From a virus: a stretch of 36,871 nucleotides of DNA. The first letter of the stretch is position 1; the number at the start of each line of letters is the position of its first letter. The notes beneath the pieces were generated by a model, which was not told where the DNA came from, searched no databases, and worked only from the letters and a program-made list of their open reading frames with translations. Of this stretch, positions 21,458 through 29,548 are shown piece after piece. A program made the translations under genes and the position numbers. The stretch spans positions 1 through 36,871 of IMG/VR virus record IMGVR_UViG_3300043331_001774; one strand, written 5' to 3'.

Positions 21458-24400
21458 TCATCTAGCCAGTACCGCGGCGCGATTCACGATCTGCTCCGCC
21501 ACGAGCCCCGGATCAGCAGCCCGGGGCGCGACGTTGATCGTGTTGTAAATCTGCTTGGCGGGCTGCTGCTTGTTCGCCCGCAACAGCGCCGCGGTGAGGG
21601 CGGCCGAAGTGACCACCGTGCCTGGTGGCACCAACGTCGGACTCGTCACCAGTCGACGCAATGAGCCGAAGCGGAGGAACTCCGCTCCCGCCTCCCCCGC
21701 CAGCCCCCACCCCGGCCCGATCCGACCCCCGTGCTGAGCAAGGATGTTCGCGCCCAGGTTGGCCCGCAGGCCTTGCTCCTGCTGGAAGACGGTGTTCACC
21801 GTCACCGTGGCGACCTTCCCGTCGAGCTCATTGGCCTTGGCGATCACGTCGTCCAGCTCGGCTTGGGTCGTCGGCACACCTTCGGTCCCGACCGCCAACT
21901 TGGCGGTCTTGCGGTTGATGTCGTCGGTGGTCCCGATGATCCCGTCGAGTCCGGCCATCACCGCCTTCAGCCCCGACACCATGACTGGCGTCGTCACACC
22001 CTTGCCGTCCATCTTCTCGATCGTGAAGTCGTAGTCGCGCAGCCCCTGCTGAGCCGCCTCCTGATTCGCCAGCTCGATCGCCGTGCGGATGTTCTCCGGG
22101 GTGAGGTTGAGGGTCTCGATGTAGGCCTCGGCGGCTTCGCGGTTGTACCCCTGCTGCTCTAGCTGGTCGAGCAGGGCTTCCTTCTGCTTGTTCACGCTGC
22201 GCGCTGCCTGCTCCCAGGTGGCCCCCTCCCGCACCTTGGCCGCGGCGATGGCGATGGCAACGTCCACGCCGTCACGAATCATGTCGCGGTTCTCCAACGC
22301 CGCCTCGGTGTTGCCCTTGATCGCGAACAAGTTCTCGTTCGCCGCCTTGTTGGCCTTCTCCATCGCCGTCTTCGACTCCGCCAGCGCCCGGTTGGCCTCG
22401 TCGCGGGCCGCGGTCAACGCCTCCGTCTTCTCGGGGTCGGTATTGGCGTCCAATTCCTGTTGGGCGAGCTTGGCCTCGTCGACGGCGTCGGCATAGTCGT
22501 TCTGGGCTTTGGCCGCGTCCCCCAGTCGCTCGGCCTGCTCCTCTTGGCGCTCGCCGATCTTGAGCAGGATCACGGCGAAGGCGTCGGTGGCCTCGCTCAG
22601 CTCCATCGCCCCGCCGAACAGTCGGTCCCAGGCCTCTTTGAGGAGATCGGCGGATTCGGCGGCCGCATCGGCCTCCTCGGCGAGACCGTGCATCGCGATC
22701 ACGAGCGGGTCTAGATCCTCGACCGCGTCGCGGAAGTCGAACGCCGTCTTGATGTTGCTGAGCCCCTCGGCCACCGGCTCCAACTTCTCCAACACCTCGG
22801 CCCGCCAGGCCTCCATCTTCCCCTTGACGAAGTCGACCGCTCCGGCTAGCCCGATGAACTCGGAGGTCGCGAAATTCGACCAGTCGGTGATCCCGATCAG
22901 TGGATCGACGCTGCCTTCCAACTCTGGGGTCAACCTGCCGACCTGACCAGCAAGCCACCCGATGCCATCACCGACCGCCCGGATCGGAGCCGTGACGACC
23001 CCGACCAGATCGGCGAAGAGCTCCAGCGGGACGACGGCCGCCTCCACGATGGGGGTCAACGCTTGGATCGCTTCGGCGACGAGCTGGATGAACGGGGCCA
23101 ACACCTCCATCGGGGCGGCGAGATTGACCGCCAGCGGGATCAAGGGGGTGATCGCCTCGATCACCGGGACCAACGCCTCGGCCAGGGCACCCAGCGCTTG
23201 GACCACCGGCGGCAGGATCGTTCCAAGCCGCTCGGCAAACGCCTCCGCGGTCACCCGCACGGCTTCGCCGAGTGGCTCGATCAGCGGCTCGATCGCCTCC
23301 AACGCCGCGGCGAGGTTGGTGCCGATGACATCGGCCAGGTCCTGCAAGGCAGGCATGGCGATCTCCAGCACGTCGCCCAAGCGACTGACCGCCTCGACCA
23401 TCGTGTTGAGAATCCGAGCTCGCCCGACCAGTTCGAACACCGAGCCGAGCACGGGCAGGATTTCCCCGAGGCTCTCGGCCAGGTCTTCGAAACGCTGGAT
23501 CGCCCCCTCGGTGACGAGGTTGTCGAAGAACCCCACCGCCCCTTTGAGCAGCGGGACCAACGCTGCCAGCGCGCGCTGGCTGGTTTCGAAGAACTGGGCC
23601 AGCGCCGTCTGTCCTTCGGCGGATTCCATCCACTCGTCGAAGCGCTCGATGATCTCGGTAAGGCTCTCGATCATCGAGTCGCCGGTGGCCTGCCCGGCCT
23701 CCATCAACGTGAACAGCGCATCACCCACGGCGCGGGTGAGGTCCCACCACTGACGCAGGCTCTCCACGCCCTCCATCAGGAAGTCGCTCAGGCCGCCCGA
23801 CGCCGCTCCGGCTTGGACCATTCCCAACAGGCTCTCGGTGGTGGCCTGGAAGCTCTTCGCCAGCTCTTGGGCCGCGGGGGCAGCGGCTTTGAGGAACGGC
23901 TCGATGACCTGGAACAGCGCTTCGAAGGCCCGCAGCATCGCGTCGGTGATCGGGGCCAGCCCTTCGAAGATCCCGGCGAAGTCGACCTCGGCGGCGAGGT
24001 CGGCGAGGTTGCGGAAGAACTCGTTGAACTGCTTGGCGGTGTCGGCGAGGCCATCGCCGATCGCGGGAATCGCGGTGTCCGACAGCCGGAGAAGTGACTC
24101 GTCCAAGCCCTGGAACAGGTTCTGCTGAACGACCTGCTGAATCCCGTGGAGCTGCGGCTTGATCTCGGCGAAAGCGGTGACGAAGTCCCGCGCCGCCGGG
24201 GCCAGCGCGGCCATCGCCTTCTGGATATCTTCGGCTTGGAGGTTGAAGGATCTTCCTTCGGCCAGGGCGGCAGCGAACTCCTTGGTGACCGCCTCGGTCG
24301 CATCGCCCACGCCCTGCAAGCCAACAGACAGGGTCCCGATCGTCGTGGTGAGTGAGGCCAGTGCCGGGCCCAGCCCCACGACCGCCGCCGACAGCCCACT

Positions 24401-25411
24401 GAAGGCGGACGACGTCAGCGCGACCGCCCCGCCCAGTGTTGCCTCCAGCGCCACCGCGGCTGGTTCGGTGAGCAGGATCACCGCCCCCGCGATCAGCTTC
24501 AGTCGGTTGGAGAACCCGTCGAGGAACGAGTCACCAGCCCCCGAACCGGCCGCGTGCATCCGCTTGTTCACCCCGTCCATCGAGGCGCGGTCGACGTCGA
24601 CGCGTACGTTCACCGCGTCGGCGGCCTCACGCTTGCGCCAGGCCAACATCTCCGCTTCGGCGACGGCGAGCTCGACATCGAGCGGAATGTTGAGCTCGCC
24701 CATGATCGCTTCCATCGCCGCCTTGTCGGCGCGAAGGCGATCCGCCTGGATATCCAGGGCGATCTTCTGCTGGATGACGTCGGCCTCGGTGGCCTCCTTG
24801 AACCCGAGCACCTCCAGCGCGGCATCGTGAAGGTCGGCCTTCACCTGGATCGCGGCCTCCAGGCTTTCGATCTCGGCCCGGAAGGCTTCGCCCTCGGCCA
24901 GCGCCAACGCCGTGTTGAGCTCGACCTGGAAGTCGATCTCGCCTTGGCGCTGCTCGGCCAGGAGCTGCTCGATGTTCAGGTTGACCTGATCGAGGTTGGC
25001 GGTGAAGTCGATCTCGGCGGCGCGGTGCTCTTCGGTCAGCGTGCGCAGCTGGGCGTTGATCCGGGCCAGATCGGCCTGGGACAGCTCGACCTCGATGGCC
25101 AGACGTTGGGCCTCGGCGTAGGCCTCCAGCTCACGGAGTTGGGCCCGAGCCTGGGTGACATCGAGCTCAACGCCGCCTTCGATGGCGAGACCGCGCAGTT
25201 GCGCTTCGATCTGTTGGCGTGCCTCGGCGGTCTCGGCTCGCAGGTCGGCGCTGTTGAAGTCGACGGTCGCGGTGATGTCGTCGAGTTGTTCTTCGATCGA
25301 CTCCTTGGCCGCCTTGCCCGCGGATGTTCCCGCCGAGGTCAGCTGGGCCTTGAGCCGCTTGGTATTGGCGTCGACCGTGACTTCGATTCGCCCCACCGAC
25401 CGGCCAGCCAT
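21458..25411 (-). CDS. tape measure protein
   Basis: This is a 1317-residue protein, the longest in the window. The N-terminal 270 residues are a run of heptad-rich helices (many A, E, L and Q). A glycine- and alanine-rich hydrophobic part (about 290-350) follows, then long helical stretches and a further hydrophobic belt. The C-terminus has a GGRIGPGWGLAGEAGAEFL segment that is typical of tape measure C-termini. Under the common 1.5 angstrom per residue rule it would set a tail of about 200 nm (inference). ATG 25411 has GGAAG about eight bases upstream. It follows the tail assembly chaperones and precedes the distal tail protein. No peptidase motif was noticed. Confidence 0.93.
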   Translation of the reverse strand: MAGRSVGRIEVTVDANTKRLKAQLTSAGTSAGKAAKESIEEQLDDITATVDFNSADLRAETAEARQQIEAQLRGLAIEGGVELDVTQARAQLRELEAYAEAQRLAIEVELSQADLARINAQLRTLTEEHRAAEIDFTANLDQVNLNIEQLLAEQRQGEIDFQVELNTALALAEGEAFRAEIESLEAAIQVKADLHDAALEVLGFKEATEADVIQQKIALDIQADRLRADKAAMEAIMGELNIPLDVELAVAEAEMLAWRKREAADAVNVRVDVDRASMDGVNKRMHAAGSGAGDSFLDGFSNRLKLIAGAVILLTEPAAVALEATLGGAVALTSSAFSGLSAAVVGLGPALASLTTTIGTLSVGLQGVGDATEAVTKEFAAALAEGRSFNLQAEDIQKAMAALAPAARDFVTAFAEIKPQLHGIQQVVQQNLFQGLDESLLRLSDTAIPAIGDGLADTAKQFNEFFRNLADLAAEVDFAGIFEGLAPITDAMLRAFEALFQVIEPFLKAAAPAAQELAKSFQATTESLLGMVQAGAASGGLSDFLMEGVESLRQWWDLTRAVGDALFTLMEAGQATGDSMIESLTEIIERFDEWMESAEGQTALAQFFETSQRALAALVPLLKGAVGFFDNLVTEGAIQRFEDLAESLGEILPVLGSVFELVGRARILNTMVEAVSRLGDVLEIAMPALQDLADVIGTNLAAALEAIEPLIEPLGEAVRVTAEAFAERLGTILPPVVQALGALAEALVPVIEAITPLIPLAVNLAAPMEVLAPFIQLVAEAIQALTPIVEAAVVPLELFADLVGVVTAPIRAVGDGIGWLAGQVGRLTPELEGSVDPLIGITDWSNFATSEFIGLAGAVDFVKGKMEAWRAEVLEKLEPVAEGLSNIKTAFDFRDAVEDLDPLVIAMHGLAEEADAAAESADLLKEAWDRLFGGAMELSEATDAFAVILLKIGERQEEQAERLGDAAKAQNDYADAVDEAKLAQQELDANTDPEKTEALTAARDEANRALAESKTAMEKANKAANENLFAIKGNTEAALENRDMIRDGVDVAIAIAAAKVREGATWEQAARSVNKQKEALLDQLEQQGYNREAAEAYIETLNLTPENIRTAIELANQEAAQQGLRDYDFTIEKMDGKGVTTPVMVSGLKAVMAGLDGIIGTTDDINRKTAKLAVGTEGVPTTQAELDDVIAKANELDGKVATVTVNTVFQQEQGLRANLGANILAQHGGRIGPGWGLAGEAGAEFLRFGSLRRLVTSPTLVPPGTVVTSAALTAALLRANKQQPAKQIYNTINVAPRAADPGLVAEQIVNRAAVLAR

Positions 25412-25414
25412 CGG

Positions 25415-25753
25415 CTACTTCCTCCCAGGTCCGGTTGCAGATGGTAGAGCCTGGGACCGCGGCGGGGAGACGCCCATCGCCGCGGCGAAGGCCATGAACG
25501 ACTGCTCGTCACGCTCCAACTCGGCGTCCGTCACCGGCGCCGAGGCGTACAGCGGCCGCTCCAGCTCGTCGTCGAGCAAGTCCGGGTCCTTCACCCTCGA
25601 CACCACCCAGAAGTAGACCGCATTGAGCAGCCGGTCGAAGCTCAGCCCGAAGTAGTCGACACCGCGTTGAGCCGCTTCGCCGTCGATCGCGCCCCAGTGG
25701 TCTTGCGCGATGAGGATGAGGCGGAGCGCGGCTTGGTAGGGCGCGCGCCCCAC
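25415..25753 (-). CDS. tail assembly chaperone, frameshift extension (GT-type)
   Basis: This frame continues the preceding chaperone after a -1 shift. It starts in-frame at GRAPYQAALRLILIAQDHW and codes for about 112 residues, ending near GPGRK three bases before the tape measure start. In siphoviruses the longer G-T product binds the tape measure while the short one coats it. The open frame has a GTG at 25753 but no ribosome site, which argues against independent initiation. Its protein-like composition begins exactly where the upstream frame turns into a serine- and arginine-rich tail. Confidence 0.8.
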   Translation of the reverse strand: MGRAPYQAALRLILIAQDHWGAIDGEAAQRGVDYFGLSFDRLLNAVYFWVVSRVKDPDLLDDELERPLYASAPVTDAELERDEQSFMAFAAAMGVSPPRSQALPSATGPGRK

Positions 25754-26058
25754 TCCTCGATCAGGTACTCGACGATCTCCGCGATCACCTGAATGTCGAG
25801 GCCGTCGTGCAGTTGGGCCTCGATGAGGTCGTAGTCACGCTGGTCGAGCGTTGCCGCGAGCAGGTCGAACAGCGCCTGCACGGTGCGCACGCCGCCTTCC
25901 AGCCGCGCCGAGAGGAACAGCGCGACCTGGCCTGAGGTGGGAGGGTGCGCGGTCAGCACCCGGAAGTCGTCCTCGTCCACCTCAAATTCGAACTGAATGT
26001 CGACGGCGTTGGGGACGGCAGCCTGGCCCCGCCGCGCGGCGGTGCGAAACTGTTTCAT
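25642..26058 (-). CDS. tail assembly chaperone, upstream frame (G-type)
   Basis: This is a 138-residue helical acidic protein immediately before the tape measure gene. FEFEVDEDDFRVL and PTSGQVALFLSARL (about 23-55) and the final EIVEYLIEEWGARPTK pattern match actinophage tail assembly chaperones. Without a shift the frame ends at 25642 with a low-complexity tail (SASSSSRKTTGARS). ATG 26058 is preferred; an in-frame GTG at 26064 is only weakly supported. The two frames together form one 26058-25415 product when shifted. Confidence 0.85.
   Translation of the reverse strand: MKQFRTAARRGQAAVPNAVDIQFEFEVDEDDFRVLTAHPPTSGQVALFLSARLEGGVRTVQALFDLLAATLDQRDYDLIEAQLHDGLDIQVIAEIVEYLIEEWGARPTKPRSASSSSRKTTGARSTAKRLNAVSTTSG
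25742..25765 (-). other. probable -1 frameshift zone in the chaperone gene
   Basis: The end of the first frame reads GAG GAG TGG GGC GCG. One base back, the second frame reads GTG GGG CGC. The second frame becomes protein-like at this point and the first turns into a low-complexity tail, so the switch is placed here. No canonical X-XXY-YYZ heptamer is visible, so the slip site would be non-standard, possibly around the GTGGGGC run, or may lie slightly downstream. Confidence 0.5.
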
Positions 26059-26076
26059 CGTCACAAGCCCACGAAG

Positions 26077-26535
26077 TTACAGCAGTGGGCCCCAGTCCCC
26101 GGTCTCCTCTCCCACTTCGTTGACCGCGTCCCGCAGGATGTGGCGGCCGAGACGGGCCCCCGTGCCGCCGCCGATGCTGCCGCCGATGGTGCGGATTCGC
26201 CCATCCCACACCGTCCACGAGAAGGTCTGGATGAGCTGGCTGGCGCTGCGCCCTTCTTCGACGTAGACGGCGTGGGGGGCTGTGTTGTAGATGCGGGCGA
26301 CGACGTGGTGCCCCGACGAGCCACGAGCGTCCCCGAACCAAGAACGCTTGAACTCGCCGACGAACCCACCCCGGTGGGTGGCATTGAGCGGGTCATTGAC
26401 CGGCGAGGACAGCTCGCAGATGTCGAGGATCGTCTTGGCTCGCTCAGTCCGCCAGGTGTTTACGGCCCCACCGGGCGTGTTCAGGGCCGAGATGATCGCC
26501 CGGTCGGTGATGCGAACCCGGACCCCTTCGGCCAC
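26077..26535 (-). CDS. head-tail connector, HK97 gp10-like
   Basis: This is a 152-residue protein with a GTG start at 26535 that overlaps the previous stop by one base. NTAPHAVYVEEGRSASQ (about 88-104), followed by a hydrophobic TFSWTVW strand and a GG-rich C-terminal loop, resembles HK97 gp10-like neck proteins. These join the connector to the tail tube. The first 60 residues are helical. No strong ribosome site is seen, as in other coupled genes. Confidence 0.68.
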   Translation of the reverse strand: MAEGVRVRITDRAIISALNTPGGAVNTWRTERAKTILDICELSSPVNDPLNATHRGGFVGEFKRSWFGDARGSSGHHVVARIYNTAPHAVYVEEGRSASQLIQTFSWTVWDGRIRTIGGSIGGGTGARLGRHILRDAVNEVGEETGDWGPLL

Positions 26536-27035
26536 TACGCGTCCACGGCCAGATAGGCCGTCCACTGCCCGCCCACGCAGCCGCCCTCGGGGCCGACCGG
26601 CGTCCACGCCTCGGCGGCGACTTCGACCCCTTGGCAACAACGCAGCGCCCGGTACAGGGCGAAGGCGTCGTCCAACTGCGCGGTAGTGGCTTGCAGCAGT
26701 TGGTCCGGGGAGGGCAGTTCGCCAGTAGGCGGGGTGGGTAGGCAGCGCACACTCCCCACCTCGACCGCCCAGGCCAACGGCGCGCGACAGCCGGACTCCA
26801 GCTCGCTGATGGGGAAGGTGTTGTAGGGGAACACGCCCGAGGGCCGCACCCATCCCATGCCGCAAGCTCCGCCGGGGCACTCCTCGCAGAACTCGTAGCT
26901 CACCGCCGCCCCCGGGTAGACCCCGCACCAGCACGTCGGTCCGGCGGCGGTGGCGGCCAACTCGTTGCACACGCACGCCACCAAGTCGAGCAGGACCGGC
27001 TCGATCACCAAGGGGATGGGCTCGACAATGGTCAC
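26535..27035 (-). CDS. putative head-tail completion protein
   Basis: This is a 166-residue protein rich in cysteine (about ten), with motifs such as CVCNELAATAAGPTCWCG and CEECPGGACG. GTG 27035 overlaps the previous stop (GTGA). It lies between the adaptor and the gp10-like gene, so it is likely a stopper or tail terminator. No fold was recognised, and the many cysteines suggest structural disulfides or metal. Function is inferred from order only. Confidence 0.5.
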   Translation of the reverse strand: MTIVEPIPLVIEPVLLDLVACVCNELAATAAGPTCWCGVYPGAAVSYEFCEECPGGACGMGWVRPSGVFPYNTFPISELESGCRAPLAWAVEVGSVRCLPTPPTGELPSPDQLLQATTAQLDDAFALYRALRCCQGVEVAAEAWTPVGPEGGCVGGQWTAYLAVDA

Positions 27036-27799
27036 GGCGTCGGCGCGACCCAGGTCTGGTAGCGGTGCCGCGCCCAGGGGACGTCGGGAGACCAGACCAT
27101 TGGTGGCACGAGGAGGTGGTTGGGATTGATCGCCGAGGTGTAAGCGTCGACCTCGCGGATGCCCGTCATCCCATCGGGGAACATGGCGGCCGACAGGTTC
27201 ATCGACAAGCCCTGGCGGGCGATCGTGGTGACTCCGGTGGGCAGGCGACACTTGGCGCCGCTGCACGCCCGGGCGAACTCACACGCCAGCACCCCCGCCG
27301 CCCACAGCCCCGCGGCGTCGGGGACGATCCCGGGGACGTAGGTGATCCCGAACGTGCACACTTCGCCCAGCGCGCAGTCCAGGCGCTGGCAGGAAGGGAA
27401 GCACTGGCCGTCCTGACGGACGATGCGATTGCCGTTGTCGACGCGGAACAGCCCGGGGTCGAGCCCGATGCCGTCCATCTCGGCGGCGGTGATCTGCGCC
27501 ACCGGCCCCGGCATGACGATCTCGCACAGACGCTCGCAGCTGCACTTGGGCGCACCGCAGACGTGATTGACCCACCGGCCGTCGACGATCATCGGTTCGA
27601 CCCAGGCGCTGGTGCAGTAGTCGCACGGGTCGCTGAGGCACGGCCTCACGATCACCGGGCAGTTGCCGACCTGGCCCCCGGTCAACGCTCGCAAGGTGCT
27701 CCAGGCCAAGGTCTCCGCCCGATCCTGCACCGTTGGATCGAGCGTCGACCACTCGTCGCAGCAGCCAGGATCAAGCTCCCAGGGCACGCAGGTCGGCAC
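27032..27799 (-). CDS. head-to-tail adaptor protein
   Basis: This 255-residue protein matches a common actinophage adaptor pattern. The N-terminus has GCCDEW (about 12-17), then VQDRAETLAWSTLRALTGGQVGNCPVIVRPC (about 23-53) and a cluster of cysteines (CDYC, CSCERLC). Such proteins sit on the portal and receive the tail. The C-terminal half holds conserved Y, P and G segments up to VPWARHRYQTWV. The GTG start at 27799 has no clear ribosome site. In this phage the adaptor lies after the major tail protein, which is unusual for siphovirus order. Confidence 0.72.
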   Translation of the reverse strand: MPTCVPWELDPGCCDEWSTLDPTVQDRAETLAWSTLRALTGGQVGNCPVIVRPCLSDPCDYCTSAWVEPMIVDGRWVNHVCGAPKCSCERLCEIVMPGPVAQITAAEMDGIGLDPGLFRVDNGNRIVRQDGQCFPSCQRLDCALGEVCTFGITYVPGIVPDAAGLWAAGVLACEFARACSGAKCRLPTGVTTIARQGLSMNLSAAMFPDGMTGIREVDAYTSAINPNHLLVPPMVWSPDVPWARHRYQTWVAPTP

Positions 27800-27813
27800 G
27801 GCCCAAGGCTAGA

Positions 27814-28761
27814 TCAGCTATAGGTGAAGCCACCGACCAAAGTGTCGGTCCCGTTGGGCGTGGTGACTTCGACGTCGGCGGGTCCCGCGGTTCCGGCCGG
27901 GGCGGTGCAGGTGATGCTCGACGCGCTGTTGACCACCACCCCCGTGGCCGCCACGCCGTCGAACTCGACGGCCGTGGCCCCGGTGAAGTTGGACCCGCTG
28001 ATCGTCACACTGGTACCACCAGCCGCCGGTCCCGTGTTCGGCGTGACTGAAGCGATCGCGGGCGGAATGTTGACCACGAGCTCGGCACAACCATCGGTCG
28101 GCTCGGGCGGCTCGACCGTGGTGAACGTGACCAGCAGGTGGTCGTTGGGGTCGAGGGCGTCGGCGAGCGGCTCGGCCGCGCCACCGCCAGCCCCAGCGAC
28201 GACGTCGTACGGGCCGACGCCCCAGCCGTTGCCGTCCTTCGTGCTCGCCCCGGTGATCGTGAAGGTGACGGCGGCGTTCTCGATCGTGAAGTCGCCGACG
28301 ACACCGCCCTGGAGACACGGCAAGAGCAGGTAGCCGAAGGCTCCGCCTTCGCCCGTGCAAGCCACGCCGGGCACGCCCATCCACACTTCCAGGGCGAAGC
28401 CTTCTCCGGCCAGGTTGACGTCGCTGTTCATCCGGAACCCGGCCACCGCTCCGTCGGCATCGAGGTACGACGGCTGCCCGGTGACGATGGAGAACAGGCA
28501 GGGCGAGACTTCGCAGAAGGTGATCTCGACGCCGTAGCCGTTGAACTCGGCCTGTCCGGGGTCGCGCACGCAGGTCTGCCCGTTGGCGTTGGTGACGACG
28601 ATTTCCTCGGGCTCGGTGATGTTGGACGTCAGGGCGACCGAGACGAAGCCGTCGGTGACGACCATGTTGTCCTCACCGGCCAGCGGTGCGCAGCACCCGT
28701 CGACCTTCGTGACGCGCATCGTGCGACCACGGACGAGGGGGAACGACTTTGGGTTGGCCAT
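27814..28761 (-). CDS. major tail protein with Ig-like C-terminal domain
   Basis: This is a 315-residue protein. ATG 28761 has GGAGG five bases upstream. Residues about 1-215 match an actinophage tube protein pattern: RVTKVDGCCAPLAGE, VVTDGFVSVALT, FCEVSPCLFSIVTGQ, ALEVWMG and GYLLLP, followed by GWGVGPYDV. The last 90 residues (from about 225) are an IPT/TIG Ig-like domain with IASVTPNTGPAAGGTSVTI and the FTGATAVEFDG turn. Such tail domains commonly sit outside the tube and bind cell-surface sugars. It lies upstream of the adaptor genes, not after them. Confidence 0.75.
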   Translation of the reverse strand: MANPKSFPLVRGRTMRVTKVDGCCAPLAGEDNMVVTDGFVSVALTSNITEPEEIVVTNANGQTCVRDPGQAEFNGYGVEITFCEVSPCLFSIVTGQPSYLDADGAVAGFRMNSDVNLAGEGFALEVWMGVPGVACTGEGGAFGYLLLPCLQGGVVGDFTIENAAVTFTITGASTKDGNGWGVGPYDVVAGAGGGAAEPLADALDPNDHLLVTFTTVEPPEPTDGCAELVVNIPPAIASVTPNTGPAAGGTSVTISGSNFTGATAVEFDGVAATGVVVNSASSITCTAPAGTAGPADVEVTTPNGTDTLVGGFTYS

Positions 28762-28774
28762 CACAACCTCCGGG

Positions 28775-29548
28775 TCATGTGCACGTGACCTCGACCTGTG
28801 CGGCGAGGCACTCGATCAGCGGGACATAGGTGCGCTCGGCAAGGGCGCGGGGGGGTTCGTAGGTGCCGTCACCAAGGGGCTGCTGGGGCGTGGAGAGTGC
28901 CATCACCGCGCTCCGTAGCAGGGTGATCTGGCCGGTGACGTAGAGGACCAGCGTGGCCGGAGGCGGTTGGCTGACGACATAGTTCGCCACCCGTGAGCCT
29001 TGGCATGTGGTCAGACTGCCATCGAGCCCGGTGCTGATGGCCCCGTTGAGACACCCGCACACCACCACCGGGCGGGGGATCAGAATCGTGGGCACGCCGC
29101 CGTAGACCAACCCGGCGTAGTTCTCGGCCAGACCGATCGCTTCACCGATCGAGAACGGGCCACCCAGGTCGACCGGCGGCAGAGCGGCGATCGCCGCCGT
29201 CACGGCCAGGTCGACCCCGGCCCGTTCGCCGAAGTCCAGACGGTTGCGAGCGCGGGTGAGGCCCTCATCCAACCGTTGCAGGTTGCAGCTGACTCCGGCG
29301 TAGAGCGTGAACGGGTCCCCCACGACCAACCCGGGATCATCGTCGAAGACCTTCGGGCTGGCCGGGTTGAGCGTGCAGTATTCCTCCCACACGTTGATCT
29401 CGGCGCAGGCGTCGGTGACGTACTCGGCACCGAGCATGTCGTGTGGGTCGGTCGAGTCGATGACTCGGGCCGCGCGCAGGACACCCCCCTGCGCCACGTC
29501 GGGCGCAGGGACGGAGACGTAGTTGCGGGCGACCCCCATCGTGGGCAT
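28775..29548 (-). CDS. conserved head-associated structural protein, unknown role
   Basis: This is a 257-residue protein directly after the major capsid gene. It has DPFTLYAGVSCN and ARNRLDFGERAG near the middle (about 77-111), then an alanine-rich helix and a YGGVPTILIPRPV segment (about 146-158). This combination recurs beside capsid genes in actinophages, going by my memory of such loci. It may be a decoration, capsid-linking or head-completion protein. ATG 29548 directly follows the capsid stop; GGAGG lies about 13 bases upstream. No enzyme motif was seen. Confidence 0.55.
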   Translation of the reverse strand: MPTMGVARNYVSVPAPDVAQGGVLRAARVIDSTDPHDMLGAEYVTDACAEINVWEEYCTLNPASPKVFDDDPGLVVGDPFTLYAGVSCNLQRLDEGLTRARNRLDFGERAGVDLAVTAAIAALPPVDLGGPFSIGEAIGLAENYAGLVYGGVPTILIPRPVVVCGCLNGAISTGLDGSLTTCQGSRVANYVVSQPPPATLVLYVTGQITLLRSAVMALSTPQQPLGDGTYEPPRALAERTYVPLIECLAAQVEVTCT

